64,000 nt of DNA. Origin: Ligustrum vulgare. Lineage: Eukaryota > Streptophyta > Magnoliopsida > Lamiales > Oleaceae. Positions within the stretch are counted from its first letter, which is position 1. Each line of letters opens with the position of its first letter. Below, in pieces: positions 15,101 through 27,800 of the stretch. The notes beneath the pieces were generated by a model. The model was not told where the DNA came from, did no database searches, and was given only the letters and a program-made list of their open reading frames with translations. The stretch covers positions 42,254,129-42,318,128 of the forward strand of contig OY743180.1 in NCBI GenBank assembly GCA_963555705.1. The letters are read 5' to 3'. The position numbers and the translations under genes were made by a program.

Positions 15101-16916
15101 AGCCGCACAGAGAGGACTTCTTAGGGTTTTAAGGAAAATGAAATAGAATTTGACATAACGTGTCCAGCTAAAAGTACGGGCAGCCCAAACAATTCCATGC
15201 AAAGCATGGAGTTTGGATTCCGGAACTTAACAGTTAACACCAAAATACAGCGTTTGAGAAGTACCTTCGAGCTTCAACTCAACAAACAAATCGACAATCA
15301 ACTTCTTCCGTTATCCTCTAATGCAACAAATTTTCCTTCAAAGAGGAAAAAATGAGAGAGATCGAATTTCGGAGAACCAAAAATAGATTAAAAATATGAA
15401 AAAACGAATCAATACCTACAAAATAAATGAAGAACACGAAAACTCCATCAATCAGCCGGGATCGGCACAAGAACGATGATGATCAGAACGGTCGGCTGTC
15501 CTTCAATGAGGATAAAATGAGTGAGATGGAATTTTGGAGAACCAAAAAATAAATTAAAAGTATGAAAAAACGAATCAGTTCCTACAAATTAAACGAAGAA
15601 CGCGAAAACTCCAGCAATCAGCAGGGATCGGCACAAGAACGATGATGATCGGAACGGTCGACAAGAATTCGGAGCCGCACAGAGAGGAATTCTTAGGGTT
15701 TTTAGGAAAATGAAATAGAATTTGACATAACGTGTCCAGCTAAAAGTACGGGCAGCCCAAACAATTCCATGCAAAGCATGGAGTTTGGATTCTGGAACTT
15801 AACAGTTAACACCAAAATACAGCGTTTGAGAAGTACCTTCGAGCTTCAACTCAACAAACAAATCGACAATCAACTTCTTCTGTTATCCTCTAATGCAACA
15901 AATTTTCCTTCAAAGAGGAAAAAATGAGAGAGATCGAATTTCGGAGAACCAAAAATAGATTAAAAATATAAAAAAACGAATCAATACCTACAAAATAAAT
16001 GAAGAACACGAAAACTCCATCAATCAGCCGGGATCGGCACAAGAACGATGATGATCAGAACGGTCGACTGTCCTTCAAAGAGGAAAAAATGAGTGAGATG
16101 GAATTTTGGAGAACCAAAAATAAATTAAAAGTATGAAAAAACGAATCAATTCCTACAAAATAAATGAAGAACGCGAAAACTCCAGCAATCAGCAGGGATC
16201 GGCACAAGAACGATGATGATCGGAACGGTCGACAAGAATTCGAAGCCGCACAGAGAGGAATTCTTAGGGTTTTAAGGAAAATGAAATAGAATTTGACATA
16301 ACGTGTCCAGCTAAAAGTACGGGCAACCCAAACAATTCCATGCAAAGCATGGAGTTTGGATTCCAGAACTTAACAGTTAACACCAAAATACAGCGTTTGA
16401 GAAGTACCTTCGAGCTTCAACTCAACAAACAAATCGACAATCAACTTCTTCCGTTATCCTCTAATGCAACAAATTTTCCTTCAAAGAGGAAAAAATGAGA
16501 GAGATCGAATTTTGGAGAACCAAAAATAGATTAAAAATATGAAAAACCGAATCAATACCTACAAAATAAATGAAGAACACGAAAACTCCATCAATCAGCC
16601 GGGAACGGCACAAGAACGATGATGATCAGAACGGTCGACTGTCCTTCAAAGAGGAAAAAATGAGTGAGATGGAATTTTGGAGAACCAAAAATAAATTAAA
16701 AGTATGAAAAAACGAATCAATTCCTACAAAATAAATGAAGAACGCGAAAACTCCAGCAATCAGCAGGGATCGGCACAAGAACGATGATGATCGGAACGGT
16801 CGACAAGAATTCGAAGCCGCACAGAGAGGAATTCTTAGGGTTTTAAGGAAAATGAAATAGAATTTGACATAACGTGTCCAGCTAAAAGTACGGGCAACCC
16901 AAACAATTCCATGCAA
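12164..16916. repeat. Higher-order repeat, 3425-bp (six-monomer) duplication
   Basis: Monomers near 12164 and 12630 have their closest matches near 15589 and 16055, an offset of 3425 bp. They share TCAATGAGGATAAAATG, ATATAAAAAAACG, CGAAGCCGCAC and GGGCAACCCAAAC. The monomers near 16055 and 16626 are also nearly identical to each other, a separate one-monomer duplication. Confidence 0.7.
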
Positions 16917-17617
16917 AGCATGGAGTTTGGATTCCAGAACTTAACAGTTAACACCAAAATACAGCGTTTGAGAAGTACCTTCGAGCTTCAACTCAACAAA
17001 CAAATCGACAATCAACTTCTTCCGTTATCCTCTAATGCAACAAATTTTCCTTCAAAGAGGAAAAAATGAGAGAGATCGAATTTTGGAGAACCAAAAATAG
17101 ATTAAAAATATGAAAAACCGAATCAATACCTACAAAATAAATGAAGAACACGAAAACTCCATCAATCAGCCGGGAACGGCACAAGAACGATGATGATCAG
17201 AACGGTCGACTGTCCTTCAAAGAGGAAAAAATGAGTGAGATGGAATTTTGGAGAACCAAAAATAAATTAAAAGTATGAAAAAACGAATCAATTCCTACAA
17301 AATAAATGAAGAACGCGAAAACTCCAGCAATCAGTAGGGATCGGCACAAGAACGATGATGATCAGAACGATCGACAAGAATTCGGAGCCGCACAGAGAGG
17401 AATTCTTAGGGTTTTGGGAAAATGAAATAGAATTTGACATAACGTGTCCAGCTAAAAGTACGGGCAGCCCAACAATTCCATGCAAAGCATGGAGTTTGGA
17501 TTCTGGAACTTAAAAGTTAACACCAAAATACAGCGTTTGAGAAGTACCTTCGAGCTTCAACTCAACAAACAAATCGACAATCAACTTCTTCCGTTATCCT
17601 CTAATGCAAAAAATTTT

Positions 17618-18355
17618 CCTTCAAAGAGGAAAAAATGAGAGAGATCAAATTTCGGAGAACCAAAAATAGATTAAAAATATGAAAAAAGGAATCAATACCT
17701 AAAAAATAAATGAAGAACACGAAAACTCCATCAATCAGTCGGGATCGGCACAAGAACGATGATGATCAGAACGGTCGACTGTCCTCCAAAGAGGAAAAAA
17801 TGAGTGAGATGGAATTTTGGAGAACTAAAAAATAAATTAAAAGTATGAAAAAACGAATCAATCCCTACAAAATAAATGAAGAACACGAAAACTCCATCAA
17901 TCAGCCGGGATCGGCACAAGAACGATGATGATCAGAATGGTCGACTGTCCTTCAAAGAGGAAAAAATGAGTGAGATGGAATTTTGGAGAACCAAAAAATA
18001 AATTAAAAGTATGAAAAAACGAATCAATTCCTACAAATTAAACGAAGAACGCGAAAACTCCAGCAATCAGCAGGGATCGGCACAAGAACGATGATGATCG
18101 GAACGGTCGACAAGAATTCGGAGCCGCACAGAGAGGAATTCTTAGGGTTTTTGGGAAAATGAAATAGAATTTGACATAACGTGTCCAGCTAAAAGTATGG
18201 GCAGCCCAAACAATTCCATGCAAAGCATGGAGTTTGGATTCTGGAACTTAAAAGTTAACACCAAAATACAGCGTTTGAGAAGTACCTTCCAGCTTCAACT
18301 CAACAAACAAATCGACAATCAACTTATTCCGTTATCCTCTAATGCAACAAATTTT
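17618..18355. repeat. Expanded satellite monomer with three 165-bp subrepeats
   Basis: CCTTCAAAGAGG-type starts lie at 17618, 17783 (CCTCCAAAG here) and 17949, and the next monomer starts at 18356, giving a 738-bp unit, one subrepeat longer than normal. This is what unequal exchange between A and B subrepeats in misaligned monomers would leave. It also breaks the 571-bp phase of the array. Confidence 0.9.
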
Positions 18356-18908
18356 CCTTCAAAGAGGAAAAAATGAGGGAGATCAAATTTTGGAGATTCA
18401 AAAATAGATTAAAAATATGAAAAAACGAATCAATACCTACAAAATAATTGAAGAACACGAAAACTCCATCAATCAGCCGGGATCGACACAAGAACGATGA
18501 TGATGAGAACGGTCGACTGTCCTTCAAAGAGGAAAAAATGAGTTAGATGGAATTTTGGAGAACCAAAAAAAATTAAAAGTATGAAAAAACGAATCAATTC
18601 CTACAAAATAAATGAAGAACGCGAAAACTCCAGCAATCAGCGGGGATCGGCACAAGAACGATGATGATCGGAACGGTCGACAAGAATTCGGAGCCGCACA
18701 GAGAGGAATTCTTAGGGTTTTAAGGAAAATGAAATAGAATTTGACATAACGTGTCCAGCTAAAAGTACGGGCAGCCCAAACAATTCCATGCAAAGCATGG
18801 AGTTTGGATTCTGAAACTTAACAGTTAACACCAAAATACAGCGTTTGAGAAGTCCCTTCGAGCTTCAACTCAACAAACAAATCGACAATCAACTTCTTCC
18901 GTTATCCT

Positions 18909-21900
18909 CTAATGCAGCAAATTTTCCTTCAAAGAGGAAAAACTGAGAGAGATCGAATTTTGGAGAACCAAAAATAGATTAAAAGTATGAAAAAACGAAT
19001 CAATACCTACAAAATAAATGAAGAACACGAAAACTCCATCAATCAGCCGGGATCGGCACAAGAACGATGATGATGAGAACGGTCGACTGTCCTTCAAAGA
19101 GGAAAAAATGAGTGAGATGGAATTTTGGAGAACCAAAAATAAATTAAAAGTATGAAAAAACGAATCAATTCCTACAAAATAAATGAAGAACGCGAAAACT
19201 CCAGCAATCAGCAGGGATCGGCACAAGAACGATGATGATCGGAACGGTCGACAAGAATTCGGAGCCGCACAGAGAGGACTTCTTAGGGTTTTAAGGAAAA
19301 TCAAATAGAATTTGACATAACGTGTCCAGCTAAAAGTACGGGCAGCCCAAACAATTCCATGCAAAGCATGGAGTTTGGATTCCGGAACTTAACAGTTAAC
19401 ACCAAAATACAGCGTTTGAGAAGTACCTTCGAGCTTCAACTCAACAAACAAATCGACAATCAACTTCTTCCGTTATCCTCTAATGCAACAAATTTTCCTT
19501 CAAAGAGGAAAAAATGAGAGAGATCGAATTTCGGAGAACCAAAAATAGATTAAAAATATGAAAAAACGAATCAATACCTACAAAATAAATGAAGAACACG
19601 AAAACTCCATCAATCAGCCGGGATCGGCACAAGAACGATGATGATGAGAACGGTCGGCTGTCCTTCAATGAGGATAAAATGAGTGAGATGGAATTTTGGA
19701 GAACCAAAAAATAAATTAAAAGTATGAAAAAACGAATCAGTTCCTACAAATTAAACGAAGAACGCGAAAACTCCAGCAATCAGCAGGGATCGGCACAAGA
19801 ACGATGATGATCGGAACGGTCGACAAGAATTCGGAGCCGCACAGAGAGGAATTCTTAGGGTTTTATGGAAAATGAAATAGAATTTGACTTAACGTGTCCA
19901 GCTAAAAGTACGGGCAGCCCAAACAATTCCATGCAAAGCATGGAGTTTGGATTCCGGAACTTAACAATTAACACCAAAATACAGCGTTTGAGAAGTACCT
20001 TCGAGCTTCAACTCAACAAACAAATCGACAATCAACTTCTTCCGTTATCCTCTAATGCAACAAATTTTCCTTCAAAGAGGAAAAAAGGAGAGAGATCGAA
20101 TTTCGGAGAACCAAAAATTGATTAAAAATATGAAAAAACGAATCAATACCTACAAAATAAATGAAGAACACGAAAACTCCATCAATCAGCCGGGATCTGC
20201 ACAAGAACGATGATGATGAGAACGGTCGACTGTCCTTCAAAGAGGAAAAAATGAGTGAGATGGAATTTTGGAGAACCAAAAATAAATTAAAAGTACGAAA
20301 AAACGAATCAATTCCTACAAAATAAATGAAGAACGCGAAAACTCCAGCAATCAGCAGGGATCGGCACAAGAACGATGATGATCGGAACGGTCGACAAGAA
20401 TTCGGAGCCGCACAGAGAGGACTTCTTAGGGTTTTAAGGAAAATCAAATAGAATTTGACATAACGTGTCCAGCTAAAAGTACGGGCAGCCCAAACAATTC
20501 CATGCAAAGCATGGAGTTTGGATTCCGGAACTTAACAATTAACACCAAAATACAGCGTTTGAGAAGTACCTTCGAGCTTCAACTCAACAAACAAATCGAC
20601 AATCAACTTCTTCCGTTATCCTCTAATGCAACAAATTTTCCTTCAAAGAGGAAAAAATGAGAGAGATCGAATTTCGGAGAACCAAAAATAGATTAAAAAT
20701 ATGAAAAAACGAATCAATACCTACAAAATAAATGAAGAACACGAAAACTCCATCAATCAGCCGGGATCGGCACAAGAACGATGATGATGAGAACGGTCGG
20801 CTGTCCTTCAATGAGGATAAAATGAGTGAGATGGAATTTTGGAGAACCAAAAAATAAATTAAAAGTATGAAAAAACGAATCAGTTCCTACAAATTAAACG
20901 AAGAACGCGAAAACTCCAGCAATCAGCAGGGATCGGCACAAGAACGATGATGATCGGAACGGTCGACAAGAATTCGGAGCCGCACAGAGAGGAATTCTTA
21001 GGGTTTTTAGGAAAATGAAATAGAATTTGACATAACGTGTCCAGCTAAAAGTACGGGCAGCCCAAACAATTCCATGCAAAGCGTGGAGTTTGGATTCCGG
21101 AACTTAACAATTAACACCAAAATACAGCGTTTGAGAAGTACCTTCGAGCTTCAACTCAACAAACAAATCGACAATCAACTTCTTTTGTTATCCTCTAATG
21201 CAACAAATTTTCCTTCAAAGAGGAAAAAAGGAGAGAGATCGAATTTTGGAGAACCAAAAATAGATTAAAAATATGAAAAAACGAAGCAATACCTACAAAA
21301 TAAATGAAGAACACGAAAACTCCATCAATCAGCCGGGATCGGCACAAGAACGATGATGATGAGAACGGTCGACTGTCCTTCAAAGAGGAAAAAATGAGTG
21401 AGATGGAATTTTGGAGAACCAAAAATAAATTAAAAGTATGAAAAAACGAATCAATTCCTACAAAATAAATGAAGAACGCGAAAACTCCAGCAATCAGCAG
21501 GGATCGGCACAAGAACGATGATGATCGGAACGGTCGACAAGAATTCGGAGCCGCACAGAGAGGACTTCTTAGGGTTTTAAGGAAAATCAAATAGAATTTG
21601 ACATAACGTGTCCAGCTAAAAGTACGGGCAGCCCAAACAATTCCATGCAAAGCATGGAGTTTGGATTCCGGAACTTAACAATTAACACCAAAATACAGCG
21701 TTTGAGAAGTACCTTCGAGCTTCAACTCAACAAACAAATCGACAATCAACTTCTTCCGTTATCCTCTAATGCAACAAATTTTCCTTCAAAGAGGAAAAAA
21801 TGAGAGAGATCGAATTTCGGAGAACCAAAAATAGATTAAAAATATGAAAAAACGAATCAATACCTACAAAATAAATGAAGAACACGAAAACTCCATCAAT

Positions 21901-24851
21901 CAGCCGGGATCGGCACAAGAACGATGATGATGAGAACGGTCGGCTGTCCTTCAATGAGGATAAAATGAGTGAGATGGAATTTTGGAGAACCAAAAAATAA
22001 ATTAAAAGTATGAAAAAACGAATCAGTTCCTACAAATTAAACGAAGAACGCGAAAACTCCAGCAATCAGCAGGGATCGGCACAAGAACGATGATGATCGG
22101 AACGGTCGACAAGAATTCGGAGCCGCACAGAGAGGAATTCTTAGGGTTTTTAGGAAAATGAAATAGAATTTGACATAACGTGTCCAGCTAAAAGTACGGG
22201 CAGCCCAAACAATTCCATGCAAAGCATGGAGTTTGGATTCCGGAACTTAACAATTAACACCAAAATACAGCGTTTGAGAAGTACCTTCGAGCTTCAACTC
22301 AACAAACAAATCGACAATCAACTTCTTCCGTTATCCTCTAATGCAACAAATTTTCCTTCAAAGAGGAAAAAATGAGAGAGATCGAATTTCGGAGAACCAA
22401 AAATAGATTAAAAATATGAAAAAACGAATCAATACCTACAAAATAAATGAAGAACACGAAAACTCCATCAATCAGCCGGGATCGGCACAAGAACGATGAT
22501 GATGAGAACGGTCGGCTGTCCTTCAATGAGGATAAAATGAGTGAGATGGAATTTTGGAGAACCAAAAAATAAATTAAAAGTATGAAAAAACGAATCAGTT
22601 CCTACAAATTAAACGAAGAACGCGAAAACTCCAGCAATCAGCAGGGATCGGCACAAGAACGATGATGATCGGAACGGTCGACAAGAATTCGGAGCCGCAC
22701 AGAGAGGAATTCTTAGGGTTTTTAGGAAAATGAAATAGAATTTGACATAACGTGTCCAGCTAAAAGTACGGGCAGCCCAAACAATTCCATGCAAAGCATG
22801 GAGTTTGGATTCCGGAACTTAACAATTAACACCAAAATACAGCGTTTGAGAAGTACCTTCGAGCTTCAACTCAACAAACAAATCGACAATCAACTTCTTT
22901 TGTTATCCTCTAATGCAACAAATTTTCCTTCAAAGAGGAAAAAAGAAGAGAGATCGAATTTTGGAGAACCAAAAATAGATTAAAAATATGAAAAAACGAA
23001 GCAATACCTACAAAATAAATGAAGAACACGAAAACTCCATCAATCAGCCGGGATCGGCACAAGAACGATGATGATGAGAACGGTCGACTGTCCTTCAAAG
23101 AGGAAAAAATGAGTGAGATGGAATTTTGGAGAACCAAAAATAAATTAAAAGTATGAAAAAACGAATCAATTCCTACAAAATAAATGAAGAACGCGAAAAC
23201 TCCAGCAATCCGCAGGGATCGGCACAAGAACGATGATGATCGGAACGGTCGACAAGAATTCGGAGACGCACAGAGAGGAATTCTTAGGGTTTTAAGGAAA
23301 ATGAAATAGAATTTGACTTAACGTGTCCAGCTAAAAGTACGGGCAGCCCAAACAATTCCATGCAAAGCATGGAGTTTGGATTCCGGAACTTAACAATTAA
23401 CACCAAAATACAGCGTTTGAGAAGTACCTTCGAGCTTCAACTCAACAAACAAATCGACAATCAACTTCTTTTGTTATCCTCTAATGCAACAAATTTTCCT
23501 TCAAAGAGGAAAAAAGGAGAGAGACCGAATTTTGGAGAACCAAAAATAGATTAAAAATATGAAAAAACGAAGCAATACCTACAAAATAAATGAAGAACAC
23601 GAAAACTCCATCAATCAGCCGGGATCGACACAAGAACGATGATGATGAGAACGGTCGACTGTCCTTCAAAGAGGAAAAAATGAGTGAGATGGAATTTTGG
23701 AGAACCAAAAATAAATTAAAAGTATGAAAAAACGAATCAATTCCTACAAAATAAATGAAGAACGCGAAAACTCCAGCAATCAGCAGGGATCGGCACAAGA
23801 ACGATGATGATCGGAACGGTCGACAAGAATTCGGAGCCGCACAGAGAGGACTTCTTAGGGTTTTAAGGAAAATCAAATAGAATTTGACATAACGTGTCCA
23901 GCTAAAAGTACGGGCAGCCCAAACAATTCCATGCAAAGCATGGAGTTTGGATTCCGGAACTTAACAATTAACACCAAAATACAGCGTTTGAGAAGTACCT
24001 TCGAGCTTCAACTCAACAAACAAATCGACAATCAACTTCTTCCGTTATCCTCTAATGCAACAAATTTTCCTTCAAAGAGGAAAAAATGAGAGAGATCGAA
24101 TTTCGGAGAACCAAAAATAGATTAAAAATATGAAAAAACGAATCAATACCTACAAAATAAATGAAGAACACGAAAACTCCATCAATCAGCCGGGATCGGC
24201 ACAAGAACGATGATGATGAGAACGGTCGGCTGTCCTTCAATGAGGATAAAATGAGTGAGATGGAATTTTGGAGAACCAAAAAATAAATTAAAAGTATGAA
24301 AAAACGAATCAGTTCCTACAAATTAAACGAAGAACGCGAAAACTCCAGCAATCAGCAGGGATCGGCACAAGAACGATGATGATCGGAACGGTCGACAAGA
24401 ATTCGGAGCCGCACAGAGAGGAATTCTTAGGGTTTTTAGGAAAATGAAATAGAATTTGACATAACGTGTCCAGCTAAAAGTACGGGCAGCCCAAACAATT
24501 CCATGCAAAGCATGGAGTTTGGATTCCGGAACTTAACAATTAACACCAAAATACAGCGTTTGAGAAGTACCTTCGAGCTTCAACTCAACAAACAAATCGA
24601 CAATCAACTTCTTTTGTTATCCTCTAATGCAACAAATTTTCCTTCAAAGAGGAAAAAAGAAGAGAGATCGAATTTTGGAGAACCAAAAATAGATTAAAAA
24701 TATGAAAAAACGAAGCAATACCTACAAAATAAATGAAGAACACGAAAACTCCATCAATCAGCCGGGATCGGCACAAGAACGATGATGATGAGAACGGTCG
24801 ACTGTCCTTCAAAGAGGAAAAAATGAGTGAGATGGAATTTTGGAGAACCAA
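18909..24851. repeat. Higher-order repeat, 1143-bp dimer
   Basis: The variant TCAATGAGGATAAAATG recurs at about 19672, 20815, 21958, 22530 and 24244, giving spacings of 1143, 1143, 572 and 1714. It alternates with monomers carrying GAGGACTTCTTAGGG and TCAAATAG. The basic unit is a dimer, with one monomer repeated directly (22.0-22.8 kb). Confidence 0.8.
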
Positions 24852-27800
24852 AAAAAATTAAAAGTATGAAAAAACGAATCAATTCCTACAAAATAAATGA
24901 AGAACGCGAAAACTCCAGCAATCCGCAGGGATCGGCACAAGAACGATGATGATCGGAACGGTCGACAAGAATTCGGAGCCGCACAGAGAGGAATTCTTAG
25001 GGTTTTAAGGAAAATGAAATAGAATTTGACTTAACGTGTCCAGCTAAAAGTACGGGCAGCCCAAACAATTCCATGCAAAGCATGGAGTTTGGATTCCGGA
25101 ACTTAACAATTAACACCAAAATACAGCGTTTGAGAAGTACCTTCGAGCTTCAACTCAACAAACAAATCGACAATCAACTTCTTCCGTTATCCTCTAATGC
25201 AACAAATTTTCCTTCAAAGAGGAAAAAAGGAGAGAGATCGAATTTCGGAGAACCAAAAATAGATTAAAAATATGAAAAAACGAATCAATACCTACAAAAT
25301 AAATGAAGAACACGAAAACTCCATCAATCAGACGGGATCGGCACAAGAACGATGATGATCAGAACGGTCGACTGTCCTTCAAAGAGGAAAAAATGAGTGA
25401 GATGGAATTTTGGAGAACCAAAAATAAATTAAAAGTATGAAAAAACGAATCAATTCCTACAAAATAAATGAAGAACGCGAAAACTCCAGCAATCAGCAGG
25501 GATCGACACAAGAACGATGATGATCGGAACGGTCGACAAGAATTCGAAGCCGCACAGAGAGGAATTCTTAGGGTTTTAAGGAAAATGAAATAGAATTTGA
25601 CTTAACGTGTCCAGCTAAAAGTACGGGCAGCCCAAACAATTCCATGCAAAGCATGGAGTTTGGATTCCGGAACTTAACAATTAACACCAAAATACAGCGT
25701 TTGAGAAGTACCTTCGAGCTTCAACTCAACAAACAAATCGACAATCAACTTCTTCCGTTATCCTCTAATGCAACAAATTTTCCTTCAAAGAGGAAAAAAG
25801 GAGAGAGATCGAATTTCGGAGAACCAAAAATAGATTAAAAATATGAAAAAACGAATCAATACCTACAAAATAAATGAAGAACACGAAAACTCCATCAATC
25901 AGACGGGATCGGCACAAGAACGATGATGATCAGAACGGTCGACTGTCCTTCAAAGAGGAAAAAATGAGTGAGATGGAATTTTGGAGAACCAAAAATAAAT
26001 TAAAAGTATGAAAAAACGAATCAATTCCTACAAAATAAATGAAGAACGCGAAAACTCCAGCAATCAGCAGGGATCGACACAAGAACGATGATGATCGGAA
26101 CGGTCGACAAGAATTCGAAGCCGCACAGAGAGGAATTCTTAGGGTTTTAAGGAAAATGAAATAGAATTTGACATAACGTGTCCAGCTAAAAGTACGGGCA
26201 ACCCAAACAATTCCATGCAAAGCATGGAGTTTGGATTCCAGAACTTAACAGTTAACACCAAAATACAGCGTTTGAGAAGTACCTTCGAGCTTCAACTCAA
26301 CAAACAAATCGACAATCAACTTCTTCCGTTATCCTCTAATGCAACAAATTTTCCTTCAAAGAGGAAAAAATGAGAGAGATCGAATTTTGGAGAACCAAAA
26401 ATAGATTAAAAATATGAAAAACCGAATCAATACCTACAAAATAAATGAAGAACACGAAAACTCCATCAATCAGCCGGGATCGGCACAAGAACGATGATGA
26501 TCAGAACGGTCGACTGTCCTTCAAAGAGGAAAAAATGAGTGAGATGGAATTTTGGAGAACCAAAAATAAATTAAAAGTATGAAAAAACGAATCAATTCCT
26601 ACAAAATAAATGACGAACGCGAAAACTCCAGCAATCAGCAGGGATCGGCACAAGAACACGATGATCGGAACGGTCGACCAGAATTCGGAGCCGCACAGAG
26701 AGGAATTCTTAGGGTTTTAAGGAAAATGAAATAGAATTTGACATAACGTGTCCAGCTAAAAGTACGGGCAACCCAAACAATTCCATGCAAAGCATGGAGT
26801 TTGGATTCCAGAACTTAACAGTTAACACCAAAATACAGCGTTTGAGAAGTACCTTCGAGCTTCAACTCAACAAACAAATCGACAATCAACTTCTTCCGTT
26901 ATCCTCTAATGCAACAAATTTTCCTTCAAAGAGGAAAAAATGAGAGAGATCGAATTTCGGAGAACCAAAAATAGATGAAAAATATGAAAAAAGGAATCAA
27001 TAACTAAAAAATAAATGAAGAACACGAAAACTCCATCAATCAGCCGGGATCGGCACAAGAACGATGATGATCAGAACGGTCGACTGTCCTTCAAAGAGGA
27101 AAAAATGAGTGAGATGGAATTTTGGAGAACCAAAAAATAAATTAAAAGTATGAAAAAACGAATCAATTCCTACAAATTAAACGAAGAACGCGAAAACTCC
27201 AGCAATCAGTAGGGATCGGCACAAGAACGATGATGATCGGAACGGTCGACAAGAATTCGGAGCCGCACAGAGAGGAATTCTTAGGGTTTTTGGGAAAATG
27301 AAATAGAATTTGACATAACGTGTCCAGCTAAAAGTACGGGCAGCCCAAACAATTCCTTGCAAAGCATGGAGTTTGGATTCTGGAACTTAAAAGTTAACAC
27401 CAAAATACAGCGTTTGAGAAGTACCTTCCAGCTTCAACTCAACAAACAAATCGACAATCAACTTATTCCGTTATCCTCTAATGCAACAAATTTTCCTTCA
27501 AAGAGGAAAAAATGAGAGAGATCAAATTTTGGAGAACCAAAAATAGATTAAAAATATGAAAAAACGAATCAATACCTACAAAATAAATGAAGAACACGAA
27601 AACTCCATCAATCAGCCGGGATCGACACAAGAACGATGATGATGAGAACGGTCGACTGTCCTTCAAAGAGGAAAAAATGAGTGAGATGGAATTTTGGAGA
27701 ACCAAAAAAAATTAAAAGTATGAAAAAACGAATCAATTCCTACAAAATAAATGAAGAACGCGAAAACTCCAGCAATCAGCAGGGATCGGCACAAGAACGA

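Noticed and set aside
18909..19364. Minus-strand frames of 61-151 codons starting MHGIV (or similar) in most monomers
   Set aside because: They follow the satellite period, are hydrophobic and low in complexity, and are cut at different lengths by one-base indels and stops in neighbouring copies. No family match recognised. Treated as a by-product of an AT-rich plus strand.
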